In this document: positions 44,635-54,903 of the stretch, in pieces
Layout: the number at the start of each line of letters is the position of its first letter
Numbering within the stretch: the first letter of the stretch is position 1
Assembly: GCF_000717995.1 (NCBI RefSeq)
Contig: NZ_JODM01000046.1
Coordinates: 1-54,921, forward strand
Direction of reading: 5' to 3'
Source of the DNA: Streptomyces violaceorubidus
GTDB taxonomy: Bacteria > Actinomycetota > Actinomycetes > Streptomycetales > Streptomycetaceae
Length of the DNA stretch: 54,921 bases
Made by a program: the position numbers and the translations under genes
The notes under the pieces: generated by a model
Seen by the model: the letters and a program-made list of their open reading frames with translations, nothing else
Told to the model about the DNA's origin: nothing
The model's database searches: none

Positions 44635-45999
44635 GTGGCTGCTGATCTGTCGCAGATCGTGAAGGCGTACGACGTGCGCGGTGTCGTCCCGGACCAGTGG
44701 GACGAGTCGCTGGCCGAGCTGTTCGGCGCGGCCTTCGTCGAGCTGACCGGCGCGGACGCCGTCGTCGTCGGCCACGACATGCGGCCCTCGTCCCCCGGCC
44801 TGTCCGGCGCCTTCGCGCGCGGTGCGGCGGCCCGCGGCGCCGACGTGACCGAGATCGGCCTGTGCTCCACCGACCAGCTGTACTACGCCTCCGGCGCGCT
44901 CGGCCTGCCGGGCGCCATGTTCACGGCCTCGCACAACCCCGCGCGCTACAACGGCATCAAACTGTGCCGCGCGGGCGCCGCCCCGGTCGGCCAGGACACC
45001 GGCCTCACCGAGATCCGCGCCCTGGTGGAGGGCTGGAGCGACACCGGCGCCCCGGAGCCCGCGTCCCGTCCGGGCACGGTGACCCGGCGCGACACGCTCG
45101 CCGACTACGCGGCCCACCTGCGTTCCCTCGTCGACCTCACCGGCATCCGGCCCCTCAGGGTCGTCGTCGACGCGGGCAACGGCATGGGCGGTCACACCGT
45201 CCCCACGGTCTTCGCCGGCCTGCCCCTCGACCTCGTGCCGATGTACTTCGAACTGGACGGCACCTTCCCCAACCACGAGGCCAACCCGCTCGACCCGGCC
45301 AACCTCGTCGACCTCCAGCGGCGCGTCCGCGAGGAGGGCGCCGACCTCGGCCTCGCCTTCGACGGCGACGCCGACCGCTGCTTCGTCGTCGACCAGAACG
45401 GCGACCCGGTCTCCCCGTCCGCGGTCACCGCCCTCGTGGCCGCCCGCGAACTGGCCCGCAACGGCGGCACGGGCACGGTCATCCACAACCTGATCACCTC
45501 CTGGTCCGTCCCTGAGGTCGTGCGGGAGAACGGCGGCACACCGGCACGCACGCGCGTGGGCCACTCCTTCATCAAGGCCGAGATGGCCAGGACCGGCGCC
45601 ATCTTCGGCGGCGAGCACTCCGCGCACTACTACTTCCGCGACTTCTGGAACGCCGACACCGGCATGCTGGCCGCGCTCCACGTCCTCGCCGCCCTCGGCG
45701 AGCAGGACGGCCCGCTGTCCGCCCTGGTCGCCGCGTACGACCGCTACAGCGGCTCCGGCGAGATCAACTCCACCGTCGACGACCAGCAGGCCCGCCTCGC
45801 CGCGATCCGGGCCGCGTACGAGGGCCGCGAGGACGTCACCGTGGACGACCTGGACGGCCTCACCGTCACTTCCGGCGACTGGTGGTTCAACGTCCGCCCC
45901 TCCAACACCGAGCCGCTGCTCCGCCTGAACGCGGAGGCCCGCGACGAGGCGACGATGACGAAGGTGCGGGACGAGGCGCTGGCGATCATCCGGGCCTAG
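44635..45999 (+). CDS. manB: Phosphomannomutase
   Basis: The 454-residue alpha-D-phosphohexomutase has the active Ser S99 in FTASHNP, the metal loop DGDADR (243-248), the sugar-binding GEHSAHYYFRD and the phosphate-binding RPSNTEP near the end. It converts mannose-6-phosphate to mannose-1-phosphate for GDP-mannose. GTG 44635 is chosen since AGGAAGG lies six bases upstream and the protein then starts MAADLSQIVKAYDVRG; a TTG six bases earlier is the alternative. It is followed by the Trm112-like, SIS and manA genes on the same strand, an order conserved with mycobacteria. Confidence 0.95.
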   Translation: MAADLSQIVKAYDVRGVVPDQWDESLAELFGAAFVELTGADAVVVGHDMRPSSPGLSGAFARGAAARGADVTEIGLCSTDQLYYASGALGLPGAMFTASHNPARYNGIKLCRAGAAPVGQDTGLTEIRALVEGWSDTGAPEPASRPGTVTRRDTLADYAAHLRSLVDLTGIRPLRVVVDAGNGMGGHTVPTVFAGLPLDLVPMYFELDGTFPNHEANPLDPANLVDLQRRVREEGADLGLAFDGDADRCFVVDQNGDPVSPSAVTALVAARELARNGGTGTVIHNLITSWSVPEVVRENGGTPARTRVGHSFIKAEMARTGAIFGGEHSAHYYFRDFWNADTGMLAALHVLAALGEQDGPLSALVAAYDRYSGSGEINSTVDDQQARLAAIRAAYEGREDVTVDDLDGLTVTSGDWWFNVRPSNTEPLLRLNAEARDEATMTKVRDEALAIIRA

Positions 46000-46020
46000 C
46001 CGCCGTTCGGCGGACCGCAG

Positions 46021-46100
46021 TGCCGCCCCTCCCGCCGCCGCTGCGGGCGGTGGGGGCACCTCCCGTTCGACCGAAGCCGGGAGTGGGGAGGCACCCCGTG
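46021..46100. repeat. Extragenic hairpin repeat (GGCACC...GGGAGTGGGGAGGCACCCC type)
   Basis: A common streptomycete intergenic element: GGGGGCACCTCCCG (46052-46065) faces CGGGAGTGGGGAGGCACCCC (46078-46097) across a TTCGACCGAAGC loop region, forming a long imperfect stem. It lies between manB and the Trm112-like gene and may weaken read-through. Confidence 0.65.
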
Positions 46101-46227
46101 GGCGCCGGGCCGCGCGCCCTCCAGCACCAACGCCGGTTTCATCATGGGGCACCCGCACGGGTCTCGCCCCGGCGGTACCCTGACCAGCACATCCGCACAA
46201 GCCCCACCGCCCCCGAAGGGAACCCCC

Positions 46228-46398
46228 ATGCCGCTCGAAGCCGGCCTCCTGGAGATCCTCGCCTGCCCGGCCTGCCACGCCCCCCTCAAGGAGCAGGACG
46301 CGGAGTTGATCTGCACCGGCCAGGACTGCGGCCTGGCGTACCCGGTGCGCGACGGCATCCCCGTCCTCCTCGTCGACGAGGCCCGCCGCCCCGAGTAA
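46228..46398 (+). CDS. Trm112-like (UPF0434) zinc-ribbon protein
   Basis: The 56-residue protein is almost all zinc ribbon: [15 protein letters not shown] with C13 and C16, then [22 protein letters not shown] with C29 and C34. It matches the UPF0434/Trm112 family. In eukaryotes and archaea such proteins activate methyltransferases; in bacteria the role is largely unknown. It starts at ATG 46228 with GAAGGGA upstream. Conserved between manB and the SIS gene. Confidence 0.87.
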   Translation: MPLEAGLLEILACPACHAPLKEQDAELICTGQDCGLAYPVRDGIPVLLVDEARRPE

Positions 46399-46477
46399 CC
46401 GCAGGCCAGGCGACCGGCAACCCGGCGACGACCCCGCGCAACCGAACGAACGCCCCGGCGATCGGAGACCTGCCGCC

Positions 46478-47605
46478 ATGCTCGACGAATCGCTCCTCGA
46501 CGCCCCGGAGCGCCTCACCGAGGCCGACCGCCGCGGTCTGCTCCGCGGCGCCGCCGAGGCCGGTGCCCGCGTCCGCACCGCAGCCCGGCACGCCGCCGAG
46601 GCCGGCGTCGGCAACCTCAAGCCGGACGGCCGCCCCCGCGCCGTACTGATCGCGGGACCCGGCGCCGCCGCCACCCACGCCGCCGACCTCCTCGGCACCC
46701 TCGCCGGCCCGGGCAGCCCCGTCATCCGCCTCGCCCCCACCGGCGTCGCCCCGGCCGCGGGCGCCCTGCGCTGGGAACTGCCGGGCTGGGCCGGTTCCGT
46801 GGACCTCCTGCTGATCGCCACCCCCGACGGCGCCGAGCCGGGCCTGTCCCTGCTCGCGGAACAGGCCTACCGCCGGGGCTGCACGGTCGTCGCCGTCGCC
46901 CCCGCCGGGTCCCCGCTCAGCGACTCGGTGAGTGCCTCGCGCGGCCTGTTCATCCCGATGGCGACCGCGCCGTACGACCACGACGAGCCCCTCGCCGGCG
47001 CCGCCCCCGGCGTCCTGTGGGCGCTGCTCACCCCGCTCCTCGCGCTGCTGGACCGCACCGGCCTGCTCGAGGCGCCGCCCGAGGCCGTCGAGAAGGTCGC
47101 CGACCGCCTCGACGCCGTCGCCGAACGCTGCGGGCCCGCCATCGTGACCTACAGCAACCCCGCCAAGACCCTGGCGTCCGAGCTGGCCGAGTCCCTTCCC
47201 GTCGTCTGGACCGAGGGCACCTCCGCCGGCCCCGCGGGCCGCCGTTTCGCCGCCGCCCTCGCGGAACTGTCCGGCACCCCCGCGATCGTCGCCGACCTGC
47301 CCGAGGCGCTCGCCGCGCACAGCGCCCTGCTCGCCGGCCGGCTCGCCGCCGGCGCCGACCCCGACGACTTCTTCCGCGACCGCGTCGAGGAGCCGGCCGC
47401 CCTGCGCGCGCGTGTGGTGCTGCTCCGCGACCGTCCCATCGGCGGCCTCACCGCCGCCCCCAACGCCCGTGACCTGGCCCTCGGCCACGACACGCCGATC
47501 AGCGAACTGGAACCGGAAGCGGGCGGCGAACTGGAGACCCTCGCCGAACTGATCGCCATCACGGATTTCGCCGCCGTCTACCTGGCGCTCGCCTCGGGAG
47601 CCTGA
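46478..47605 (+). CDS. SIS-domain protein, phosphosugar isomerase-like
   Basis: The 375-residue protein resembles the SIS-domain bifunctional phosphoglucose/phosphomannose isomerases in its C-terminal part (GPAIVTYSNPAKTLASELAESLPVVWTEGTSAGPAGRRFAAALAELSGTPA), while its N-terminal SIS lobe is diverged (VLIAGPGAAATHAADLL). Residues for catalysis cannot be confirmed. It sits between manB and manA as in mycobacteria, which suggests a role in mannose-phosphate supply or its control. GGAGACC lies upstream of the ATG. Confidence 0.8.
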   Translation: MLDESLLDAPERLTEADRRGLLRGAAEAGARVRTAARHAAEAGVGNLKPDGRPRAVLIAGPGAAATHAADLLGTLAGPGSPVIRLAPTGVAPAAGALRWELPGWAGSVDLLLIATPDGAEPGLSLLAEQAYRRGCTVVAVAPAGSPLSDSVSASRGLFIPMATAPYDHDEPLAGAAPGVLWALLTPLLALLDRTGLLEAPPEAVEKVADRLDAVAERCGPAIVTYSNPAKTLASELAESLPVVWTEGTSAGPAGRRFAAALAELSGTPAIVADLPEALAAHSALLAGRLAAGADPDDFFRDRVEEPAALRARVVLLRDRPIGGLTAAPNARDLALGHDTPISELEPEAGGELETLAELIAITDFAAVYLALASGA

Positions 47606-47655
47606 CCCCGGCGCACCATCGCCCACGCACACGCACGCACCGGCAGAAAGAGCTC

Positions 47656-48807
47656 ATGGACCGCCTCGACAACACCGTCCGCCCCTACGCCTGGGGTTCC
47701 ACGACCGCGATCCCCACCCTGCTCGGGACCGAGCCGACCGGCGAACCGCAGGCGGAGATGTGGATGGGCGCCCACCCCGGCGCCCCCTCCCGCACCGACC
47801 GGGGCACGCTCGCCGAGGTCGTCGACGCCGACCCCGAGAAGGAACTGGGCCCCGCCTCCGTGGCCAGGTTCGGCCCCCGGCTGCCCTTCCTCCTCAAGCT
47901 CCTCGCCGCCGGCGCCCCGCTCTCCCTCCAGGTCCACCCCGACCTCGCCCAGGCCAGGGCCGGTTACGAGGACGAGGAACGTCGCGGCGTCCCCCTCGAC
48001 GCCCCGCACCGCAACTACAAGGACGCCAACCACAAGCCCGAACTGATCTGCGCCCTCACCGAGTTCGACGGCCTGTGCGGCTTCCGGGCCCCCGCCGAAA
48101 CGGCCGACCTGCTCGACGGCCTCGGCGTCGCCTCCCTCAAGCCGTACGTCGACCTGCTGCGCGCCCACCCCGAGGACGCCGCTCTGCGCGAGGTCCTCAC
48201 CGCGATCCTCACCGCCGACCCCGAGGAGATGTCCCGCACGGTCACCGAGGCCGCGACCGCCTGCGACCGCCTCGGCGGCGCCTACCGGCCGTACGCCGAC
48301 ATCGCCCACCACTACCCGGGCGACCCCGGCGTCCTCGCCGCGATGCTGCTCAACCACGTCCGGCTCCAGCCCGGCGAGGCCCTGTACCTCGGCGCCGGCA
48401 TCCCGCACGCCTACCTGAACGGCCTGGGCGTCGAGATCATGGCCAACTCCGACAACGTCCTGCGCTGCGGCCTCACCCCCAAGCACGTCGACGTCCCCGA
48501 ACTCCTGCGCATCGTCCGCTTCGAGGCGGGCGACCCCGGCGTCCTGCGCCCGGAGGCGTCCCCCGACGGCGAAGAGGTCTACGACACCCCGATCGACGAG
48601 TTCCGCCTGTCCCGCTACGTCCTGCCCGAGGGCTCCGGCGCCCACGACCTCACCCTGCCCACCCCGCAGATCCTGCTCTGCACGGCGGGCACCGTACGGG
48701 CCGGCGCACTCGAACTCGCCCCCGGCCGCTCCGTCTTCGTCCCCGCGCACGAAAAGGCCGAAGTGTCCGGAACCGGCACGATCTTCCGGGCCACCGTGCG
48801 CGTCTGA
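47656..48807 (+). CDS. manA: Mannose-6-phosphate isomerase, type I (zinc)
   Basis: The 383-residue cupin-type isomerase interconverts fructose-6-phosphate and mannose-6-phosphate. Zinc ligands are seen as Q92 and H94 (LSLQVHP), E129 (NHKPELICAL) and the His of GIPHAYLNGLGVEIMANSDNVLR. The N-terminus RLDNTVRPYAWGS is typical. It is 50 bases behind the SIS gene on the same strand, and with manB and manC completes the route to GDP-mannose in this window. Confidence 0.95.
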   Translation: MDRLDNTVRPYAWGSTTAIPTLLGTEPTGEPQAEMWMGAHPGAPSRTDRGTLAEVVDADPEKELGPASVARFGPRLPFLLKLLAAGAPLSLQVHPDLAQARAGYEDEERRGVPLDAPHRNYKDANHKPELICALTEFDGLCGFRAPAETADLLDGLGVASLKPYVDLLRAHPEDAALREVLTAILTADPEEMSRTVTEAATACDRLGGAYRPYADIAHHYPGDPGVLAAMLLNHVRLQPGEALYLGAGIPHAYLNGLGVEIMANSDNVLRCGLTPKHVDVPELLRIVRFEAGDPGVLRPEASPDGEEVYDTPIDEFRLSRYVLPEGSGAHDLTLPTPQILLCTAGTVRAGALELAPGRSVFVPAHEKAEVSGTGTIFRATVRV

Positions 48808-48965
48808 CCCGCGCCCGACGGGGCATCCGGCACGTCGGGGCCCGCACGGGCTGCAACAATGGCGCACCGCAAAGGAGGGGCAAAGACCGGTCACCCACCG
48901 GCCGCACACCCCACCGGCGCACGGACGCAGACACAGCAGACGCAGGCGAAGGGACAACGCGACAC

Positions 48966-49946
48966 ATGAGCGCGTCAGGCGGAACCAGGGCGATCGTGGC
49001 GGCACTGCTCGCCAACCTCTCGATCGCGGTAGCGAAATTCGTGGCGTTCCTCTTCAGCGGATCGTCGTCGATGCTCGCCGAGTCCGTGCACTCCCTCGCC
49101 GACTCCGGCAACCAGGGCCTGCTGCTCCTGGGCGGCAAGCGGGCCCAGCGCGAGGCCACCCCGCAACACCCCTTCGGCTTCGGCCGCGAGCGCTACATCT
49201 ACGCCTTCCTCGTCTCCATCGTGCTCTTCTCGGTCGGCGGCATGTTCGCCCTCTACGAGGGCTACGAGAAGATCAAGCACCCGCACGAACTGGAGCACTG
49301 GTACTGGCCGGTGGGCGTCCTGGTCTTCGCCATCATCGCCGAGGGCTTCTCCTTCCGGACCGCCATCAAGGAGTCCAACCCGCCGCGCGGGAACAAGTCC
49401 TGGAAGGAGTTCGTCCGCCACGCCAAGGCGCCCGAACTGCCGGTCGTCCTGCTGGAGGACCTCGGTGCCCTGGTCGGCCTGATCCTCGCCCTCGGCGGCG
49501 TCGGCCTCGCCCTGCTCACCGGCGACGGCGTCTGGGACGGCATCGGCACCCTGTGCATCGGCATCCTGCTCATCCTGATCGCGCTGGTCCTCGCCGCCGA
49601 GACCAAGTCCCTGCTGCTCGGCGAGGCCGCCGGCGCCGAGGTGGTCCAGCAGATCGAGGCTGCGGTCGTGGCCGACGACACCGTCACCGGCATCATCCAC
49701 ATGCGCACCCTGCACCTCGGCCCCGAGGAACTGCTCGTCGCCGCCAAGATCGCCGTCCGGCACGACGGCACCGCCACGGAGATCGCCTCCGCGATCGACG
49801 CCGCCGAGTCGCGCATCCGCAAGGCGGTCCCGATCGCCCGCGTCATCTACCTGGAACCGGACATCTACAGCGAGTCCGAGGCCGCCAAGGGCCCCGACCC
49901 CGAGGCGACCCCCGGCGGCCCGACCACGTCGCCCGCCGCCCACTGA
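48966..49946 (+). CDS. Cation diffusion facilitator family transporter
   Basis: The 326-residue protein has six predicted helices. ESVHSLADSGNQ (about 40-51) in the second carries the His/Asp metal site, and LLEDLGALVGL (about 165-175) in the fifth the second half (EDxxA in place of the common HxxxD). A cytoplasmic C-terminal domain follows (VVQQIEAAVVADDTVTGIIHMRTLHLGPEELLVAAKI). Such proteins export divalent cations such as Zn2+ or Fe2+ by proton antiport. ATG 48966 opens the first helix. It lies between manA and sahH. The metal cannot be assigned. Confidence 0.9.
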   Translation: MSASGGTRAIVAALLANLSIAVAKFVAFLFSGSSSMLAESVHSLADSGNQGLLLLGGKRAQREATPQHPFGFGRERYIYAFLVSIVLFSVGGMFALYEGYEKIKHPHELEHWYWPVGVLVFAIIAEGFSFRTAIKESNPPRGNKSWKEFVRHAKAPELPVVLLEDLGALVGLILALGGVGLALLTGDGVWDGIGTLCIGILLILIALVLAAETKSLLLGEAAGAEVVQQIEAAVVADDTVTGIIHMRTLHLGPEELLVAAKIAVRHDGTATEIASAIDAAESRIRKAVPIARVIYLEPDIYSESEAAKGPDPEATPGGPTTSPAAH

Positions 49947-50227
49947 CCGACCGGGCGCCCCCCGTCATCACCCTGCGTGAACGTCCGGAAGTGTTCGGAG
50001 GTGGACTGGGGGCGGTGGGCGCCCGCGGTGTAGCTTGGGACGGAGCCAGACGTCGCTGCTGATGGCGGTCGGGCGGTCCAGGACGGACCGGCCGAGGGAG
50101 AGAGGGCCTCCGACGGACTGCGCTGCGCGTACGCGGGCATGCCTGTGTCCTCTTCTGGGCACCCCTGTGTCCGCCGCCGCGCAGGTCAGCCGTACCCACC
50201 TCGACCCAACCCGAGGAGCAGCCCGTA

Positions 50228-51685
<1,458 letters not shown>

Positions 51686-51702
51686 GTCACCGGTACCTCC
51701 GA

Positions 51703-51737
51703 GGCAGGCCCCCGCACCCCCGTGCCGGGGGCCTGCC
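51703..51737 (+). terminator. Hairpin terminator after the SAH hydrolase gene
   Basis: GGCAGGCCCCCG (51703-51714) pairs perfectly with CGGGGGCCTGCC (51726-51737), 12 bp with an 11-base loop, beginning 17 bases after the stop codon. Confidence 0.8.
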
Positions 51738-51795
51738 CCATTGGCGCCGCGTCCGCATCAGCGGCCGGACCAGCCCGTCACCACCCAGGACACCC

Positions 51796-52410
51796 ATGCC
51801 CCGCGGCCGATATTCGCTCCACGATCCGCACGACCACACCCCCCTCGCGGAAGAACACTTCCAGTGCGCCCCCGGCCCCTCCGGCTGGCGCTACGTCTCC
51901 CGGCTGACCACGCCCACCGGGGACCACCACGGCTCCGTCGACCTCGCCCTCGACGAGCTCGGCCGCCCCATCCGCCTCGAACTCCACGCCGCCGACTGGC
52001 AGGTCCGCGGCGCCGCCATCGACGGCATCACCTGGGTCCGGACCGACCCCACCGGAATCCACGCCACCGAAGGCAATGCGCGCGCCCACGCCTTCACCGC
52101 CACGTCCCCGGCCTTCCTCGTCGCCGTCACCCGCCTCCTGCGCCTCACCCCCTCCGGATCGGCCACCCGCGTACGCCTCGTCGCCCTCACCGACCCGGTC
52201 CTCGCCCCCCGCACCGTGGACCAGACCTGGGCCTTGCTGGACAGAGAAGCACACGCCACTGACAACGGCCCCCTCACCGTGGACGAATACCAGGTCACAG
52301 CCCTGGACACGGGCGAACAGCACTCCGTGTACATCGCCGGCGACGTCGTTCTCGCGGCCCCCGGCGTCGAGCTGGAGGACCTGGAGACGCCACCGTCCGT
52401 GTTTCCATGA
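51796..52410 (+). CDS. Uncharacterised 204-residue protein
   Basis: I do not recognise a firm family. The protein is soluble, predicted rich in beta strands (GWRYVSRLTTPTGDHHGSVDLALDELGRPIRLELHAADWQVRGAAIDGITWVR in pieces), with a helical stretch in the middle and a final TGEQHSVYIAGDVVLAAPGVELEDL. The layout faintly recalls putative glycolipid-binding beta-barrel proteins (DUF1089), but this is a weak resemblance. It starts at ATG 51796 with AGGA upstream. Codon use is normal and it converges on the RDD gene with 20 bases between stops. No signal peptide. Confidence 0.75.
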   Translation: MPRGRYSLHDPHDHTPLAEEHFQCAPGPSGWRYVSRLTTPTGDHHGSVDLALDELGRPIRLELHAADWQVRGAAIDGITWVRTDPTGIHATEGNARAHAFTATSPAFLVAVTRLLRLTPSGSATRVRLVALTDPVLAPRTVDQTWALLDREAHATDNGPLTVDEYQVTALDTGEQHSVYIAGDVVLAAPGVELEDLETPPSVFP

Positions 52411-52430
52411 CCGGAGCCGGCGCGCGGTGC

Positions 52431-53375
52431 CTACGCCGGAGGCACGAACCCGGTCCCGGAGCGGCCGTCCGGTGGCACGTCACGCGGCACGTCAGGGCGG
52501 CCGCCCGGTGACGGCGCGGGAGCCGGGGCGGTCGGTGGGGCAACCGGCGCCCGAGGCGGGGCAGCGGGTGCGGGAGCCACCGGTACCGACGGCACCGACG
52601 CGGCAGCAGCCCCGTCACCCGCCGGAGCACCGCCGAACGCCCGCCAGGCCTCCCGAGCCTGCCTCTCCTGCAACACCGCGGCCAGATACGCGGGCGGCGG
52701 AACCTCCGGCGGCACCGGAGCGCCCGTACGGGCCGCCACATCGGCGGCCAGCCGTTCGGCCATGGCCCAGCCGACACGCGGATCCAACTGCCCCATCCGC
52801 GCCAGGTACTGCCGGACGGCGAGCCACAGATCGTCGGGCACCGCGGACAGGTCGAGTCCCGAGAACCGCCCCGCCAGCCAGGGCGGGGGCGGCGGCATGA
52901 AGCCCGCCGACGAGAACGGCACCCGCTCCCGCACCACGAGCGTGCCCCCGAAAACGTCGCCGAGGCGCCGGCCCCGCGCCGACACCAGGGAAGCGACACA
53001 GGCGACGACACCGAGCGTCAGGAGGATCTCGATCACGCCGATCAGACCCCGCACCAGCGAGTGCCGGAACCGGATCGGCCCCCCGTCGTCCCGCACCACC
53101 CGCAGCCCGCACGCCACCTTCCCGAGCGACCGCCCGTGGCTGAGCGTCTCCACGGCGATCGGTCCGCCCACCAGCACGAGGACGAAGGTCGCGATCGACA
53201 ACGCGGTCTGCGCCGCCACGTCCAGGGACGAGGTGGACGCCACCACCGCGACGGTCACCGCCACGTAGACGGCCACGGCCACCGCCAGATCGAGCAGGAC
53301 GGCCAGTGCCCTGCTGGGCAGCCTCGCGGGGCGCAGCTCCAGCGCCACCGCCTCGCCCGTCACCAGCTCGCCCAC
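52431..53375 (-). CDS. RDD-family membrane protein
   Basis: The 314-residue protein has an RDD domain at the N-terminus (about 10-160) with three hydrophobic helices: LPSRALAVLLDLAVAVAVYVAV, TALSIATFVLVLVGGPIAVETLSHGRSLGKVACGLRVV and SLVRGLIGVIEILLTLGVVACVA. The Arg and Asp residues that name the family are present. The C-terminal half is cytoplasmic, Pro/Ala-rich and of low complexity. GTG 53375 starts the GELVTGEAVALELRPA motif typical of streptomycete members. It is divergent from spoIIM with 126 bases between; the pair is conserved. Transport or regulatory role unknown. Confidence 0.87.
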   Translation of the reverse strand: MGELVTGEAVALELRPARLPSRALAVLLDLAVAVAVYVAVTVAVVASTSSLDVAAQTALSIATFVLVLVGGPIAVETLSHGRSLGKVACGLRVVRDDGGPIRFRHSLVRGLIGVIEILLTLGVVACVASLVSARGRRLGDVFGGTLVVRERVPFSSAGFMPPPPPWLAGRFSGLDLSAVPDDLWLAVRQYLARMGQLDPRVGWAMAERLAADVAARTGAPVPPEVPPPAYLAAVLQERQAREAWRAFGGAPAGDGAAAASVPSVPVAPAPAAPPRAPVAPPTAPAPAPSPGGRPDVPRDVPPDGRSGTGFVPPA

Positions 53376-53501
53376 GCCCGCCGTCCTTCCCCTGACTGCC
53401 CCCGTCCCCGCCAGTCTGCCAAGCTGAGGACGCACCGCGCCGCGGTACGACAAGCTGATCCACGACGAGCCGCCGACGATAGCCGAGGAGCAGGCACACC
53501 G

Positions 53502-54509
53502 ATGGACCTCGACGTCTTCGTCTCCGCCCACCGCGCGGAATGGGACCGCCTCGACGCGCTGCTCCGCCGTCGGCGCCGGCTGACCGGTCCCGAGACCGAC
53601 GAACTCGTCGCCCTCTACCAGCGCACGGCCACCCACCTCTCGCTGATCCAGTCCAGCGCGCCCGATCCCCAGCTGACCGGACGGCTCAGCCAACTGGTGG
53701 CACGCGCGCGCAGTGTCGTGACCGGAACCCGACGGGCCTCCTGGCGCGACGTCACACGATTTCTGACCCGGCAGTTCCCGGCGGCCGTCTACCGGGCCCG
53801 CCACTGGTGGGTCCCCACCGCCCTCCTGTCGACCGCTGTCGCGGCCCTCCTGGGCTGGTGGATCGGCACCCACCCGGAGGTGCAGTCCACCATCGCCGCA
53901 CCGAGCCAGCTGCGCGAGCTCACCCGCCCCGGCGGCCAGTACGAGACGTACTACTCGAGCAACCCGGCGGCCTCGTTCGCCGCGCAGGTGTGGACGAACA
54001 ACGCCTGGGCCGCCGCGCTCTGCCTCATCCTGGGCGTCTTCCTGGGGCTGCCCGTCATCTGGATCCTCTTCCAGAACATGCTCAATCTCGGCGTCGGCTT
54101 CGGCCTGATGTCGTCGGCCGGCCGCCTCGACACCTTCCTCGGCCTGGTCCTGCCGCACGGCCTGCTCGAACTGACGGCGGTGTTCGTCGCCGCGGGAACA
54201 GGTCTGCGCCTGGGCTGGACCCTCATCGACCCGGGGCCCCGCACCCGCCGCATCGCTCTCGCCGAGGAGGGCAGGGCCGCCCTCGGCATGGCGGTGGGCC
54301 TGGCCCTCGTCCTCTTCGTCTCCGGCGCCATCGAAGGCTTCGTCACCCCCTCCGGCCTGCCCACCTGGGCCCGCATCACCATCGGAGTCGTCGCCGAGCT
54401 GGCCTTCCTCGCCTACGTCTACGTCCTGGGCGGCCGAGCCGCCCGCGCCGGTGACACGGGCGACGTCGAGGCGGCCGAACGCAGCGCCACCGTGCCAACG
54501 GCCGCCTGA
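53502..54509 (+). CDS. SpoIIM-family (stage II sporulation protein M-like) membrane protein
   Basis: The 335-residue protein has a cytoplasmic helical N-terminus (MDLDVFVSAHRAEWDRLDALL) and five or six helices (about 103-124, 168-192, 205-240, 265-285, 295-318). The family signatures are FAAQVWTNNAWAAALCLILGVFLGLP and NLGVGFGLMSSAG ending in LVLPHGLLELTAVFVAAG. In Bacillus SpoIIM works with SpoIID/P in engulfment; in actinobacteria its role is unknown, though it often sits with RDD and MoxR/DUF58 genes. The ATG has GAGGAG 12-17 bases upstream. It is followed at once by rRNA promoters. Confidence 0.9.
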   Translation: MDLDVFVSAHRAEWDRLDALLRRRRRLTGPETDELVALYQRTATHLSLIQSSAPDPQLTGRLSQLVARARSVVTGTRRASWRDVTRFLTRQFPAAVYRARHWWVPTALLSTAVAALLGWWIGTHPEVQSTIAAPSQLRELTRPGGQYETYYSSNPAASFAAQVWTNNAWAAALCLILGVFLGLPVIWILFQNMLNLGVGFGLMSSAGRLDTFLGLVLPHGLLELTAVFVAAGTGLRLGWTLIDPGPRTRRIALAEEGRAALGMAVGLALVLFVSGAIEGFVTPSGLPTWARITIGVVAELAFLAYVYVLGGRAARAGDTGDVEAAERSATVPTAA

Positions 54510-54563
54510 TGTGCATCCACCCCCGGCGAGCTGCTACTGTCCTCTTCGTTCCCGCAAGAGCCG

Positions 54564-54592
54564 TTGACACGGAGCGAGCGGGGAGGTAGATT
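54564..54592 (+). promoter_or_regulatory. rrn promoter with consensus -35/-10
   Basis: TTGACA (54564-54569) and TAGATT (54587-54592) with a 17-base spacer form an almost ideal housekeeping-sigma promoter. Transcription would begin near 54600. It lies only 54 bases after the spoIIM stop. Confidence 0.8.
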
Positions 54593-54723
54593 CGAACAGT
54601 TGCCTGGAGACGGGTTCACCCCAGAGGGCAACAGTGAACATCTACTGGCTTCTCCGGATCAATACATTCGAGGAAGCACTCTCCCGATGAATCGGAAAGC
54701 GACCGGTAAGACCGGCTCGAAAC

Positions 54724-54740
54724 TTCTGATAAAGTCGGAA
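54724..54740 (+). promoter_or_regulatory. rrn promoter -10 block, copy 1 (TAAAGT)
   Basis: TTCTGATAAAGTCGGAA contains a -10-like TAAAGT (54730-54735). Nearly the same block appears 80 bases later. Multiple tandem promoters are known for Streptomyces rrn operons. Confidence 0.55.
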
Positions 54741-54803
54741 CCGCCGGAAAGGGAAACGCGGAAGCGGGAACCTGGAAAGCACCGAGGAAATCGGATCAGA
54801 AAG

Positions 54804-54820
54804 ATCTGATAGAGTCGGAA
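54804..54820 (+). promoter_or_regulatory. rrn promoter -10 block, copy 2 (TAGAGT)
   Basis: ATCTGATAGAGTCGGAA repeats the block at 54724 with two or three changes; TAGAGT (54810-54815) would be its -10 box. It is the promoter closest to the 16S gene. Confidence 0.6.
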
Positions 54821-54886
54821 AAGCAAGACCGAAGGGAAGCGCCCGGAGGAAAGCCCGAGAGGGTGAGTACAAAGGAAGCGTCCGTT

Positions 54887-54903
54887 CCTTGAGAACTCAA
54901 CAG
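54887..54903 (+). promoter_or_regulatory. Conserved rrn leader element (CCTTGAGAACTCAACAG)
   Basis: This motif precedes 16S genes throughout actinobacteria and is thought to act in antitermination and processing of the precursor. Recognised by sequence; role from general knowledge. Confidence 0.65.

Noticed and set aside
49947..50227. Possible SAH riboswitch before the SAH hydrolase gene
   Set aside because: A CGAGGAGC string occurs, but right at the ribosome-binding site, and the conserved core and pseudoknot partners of SAH riboswitches could not be placed around it.
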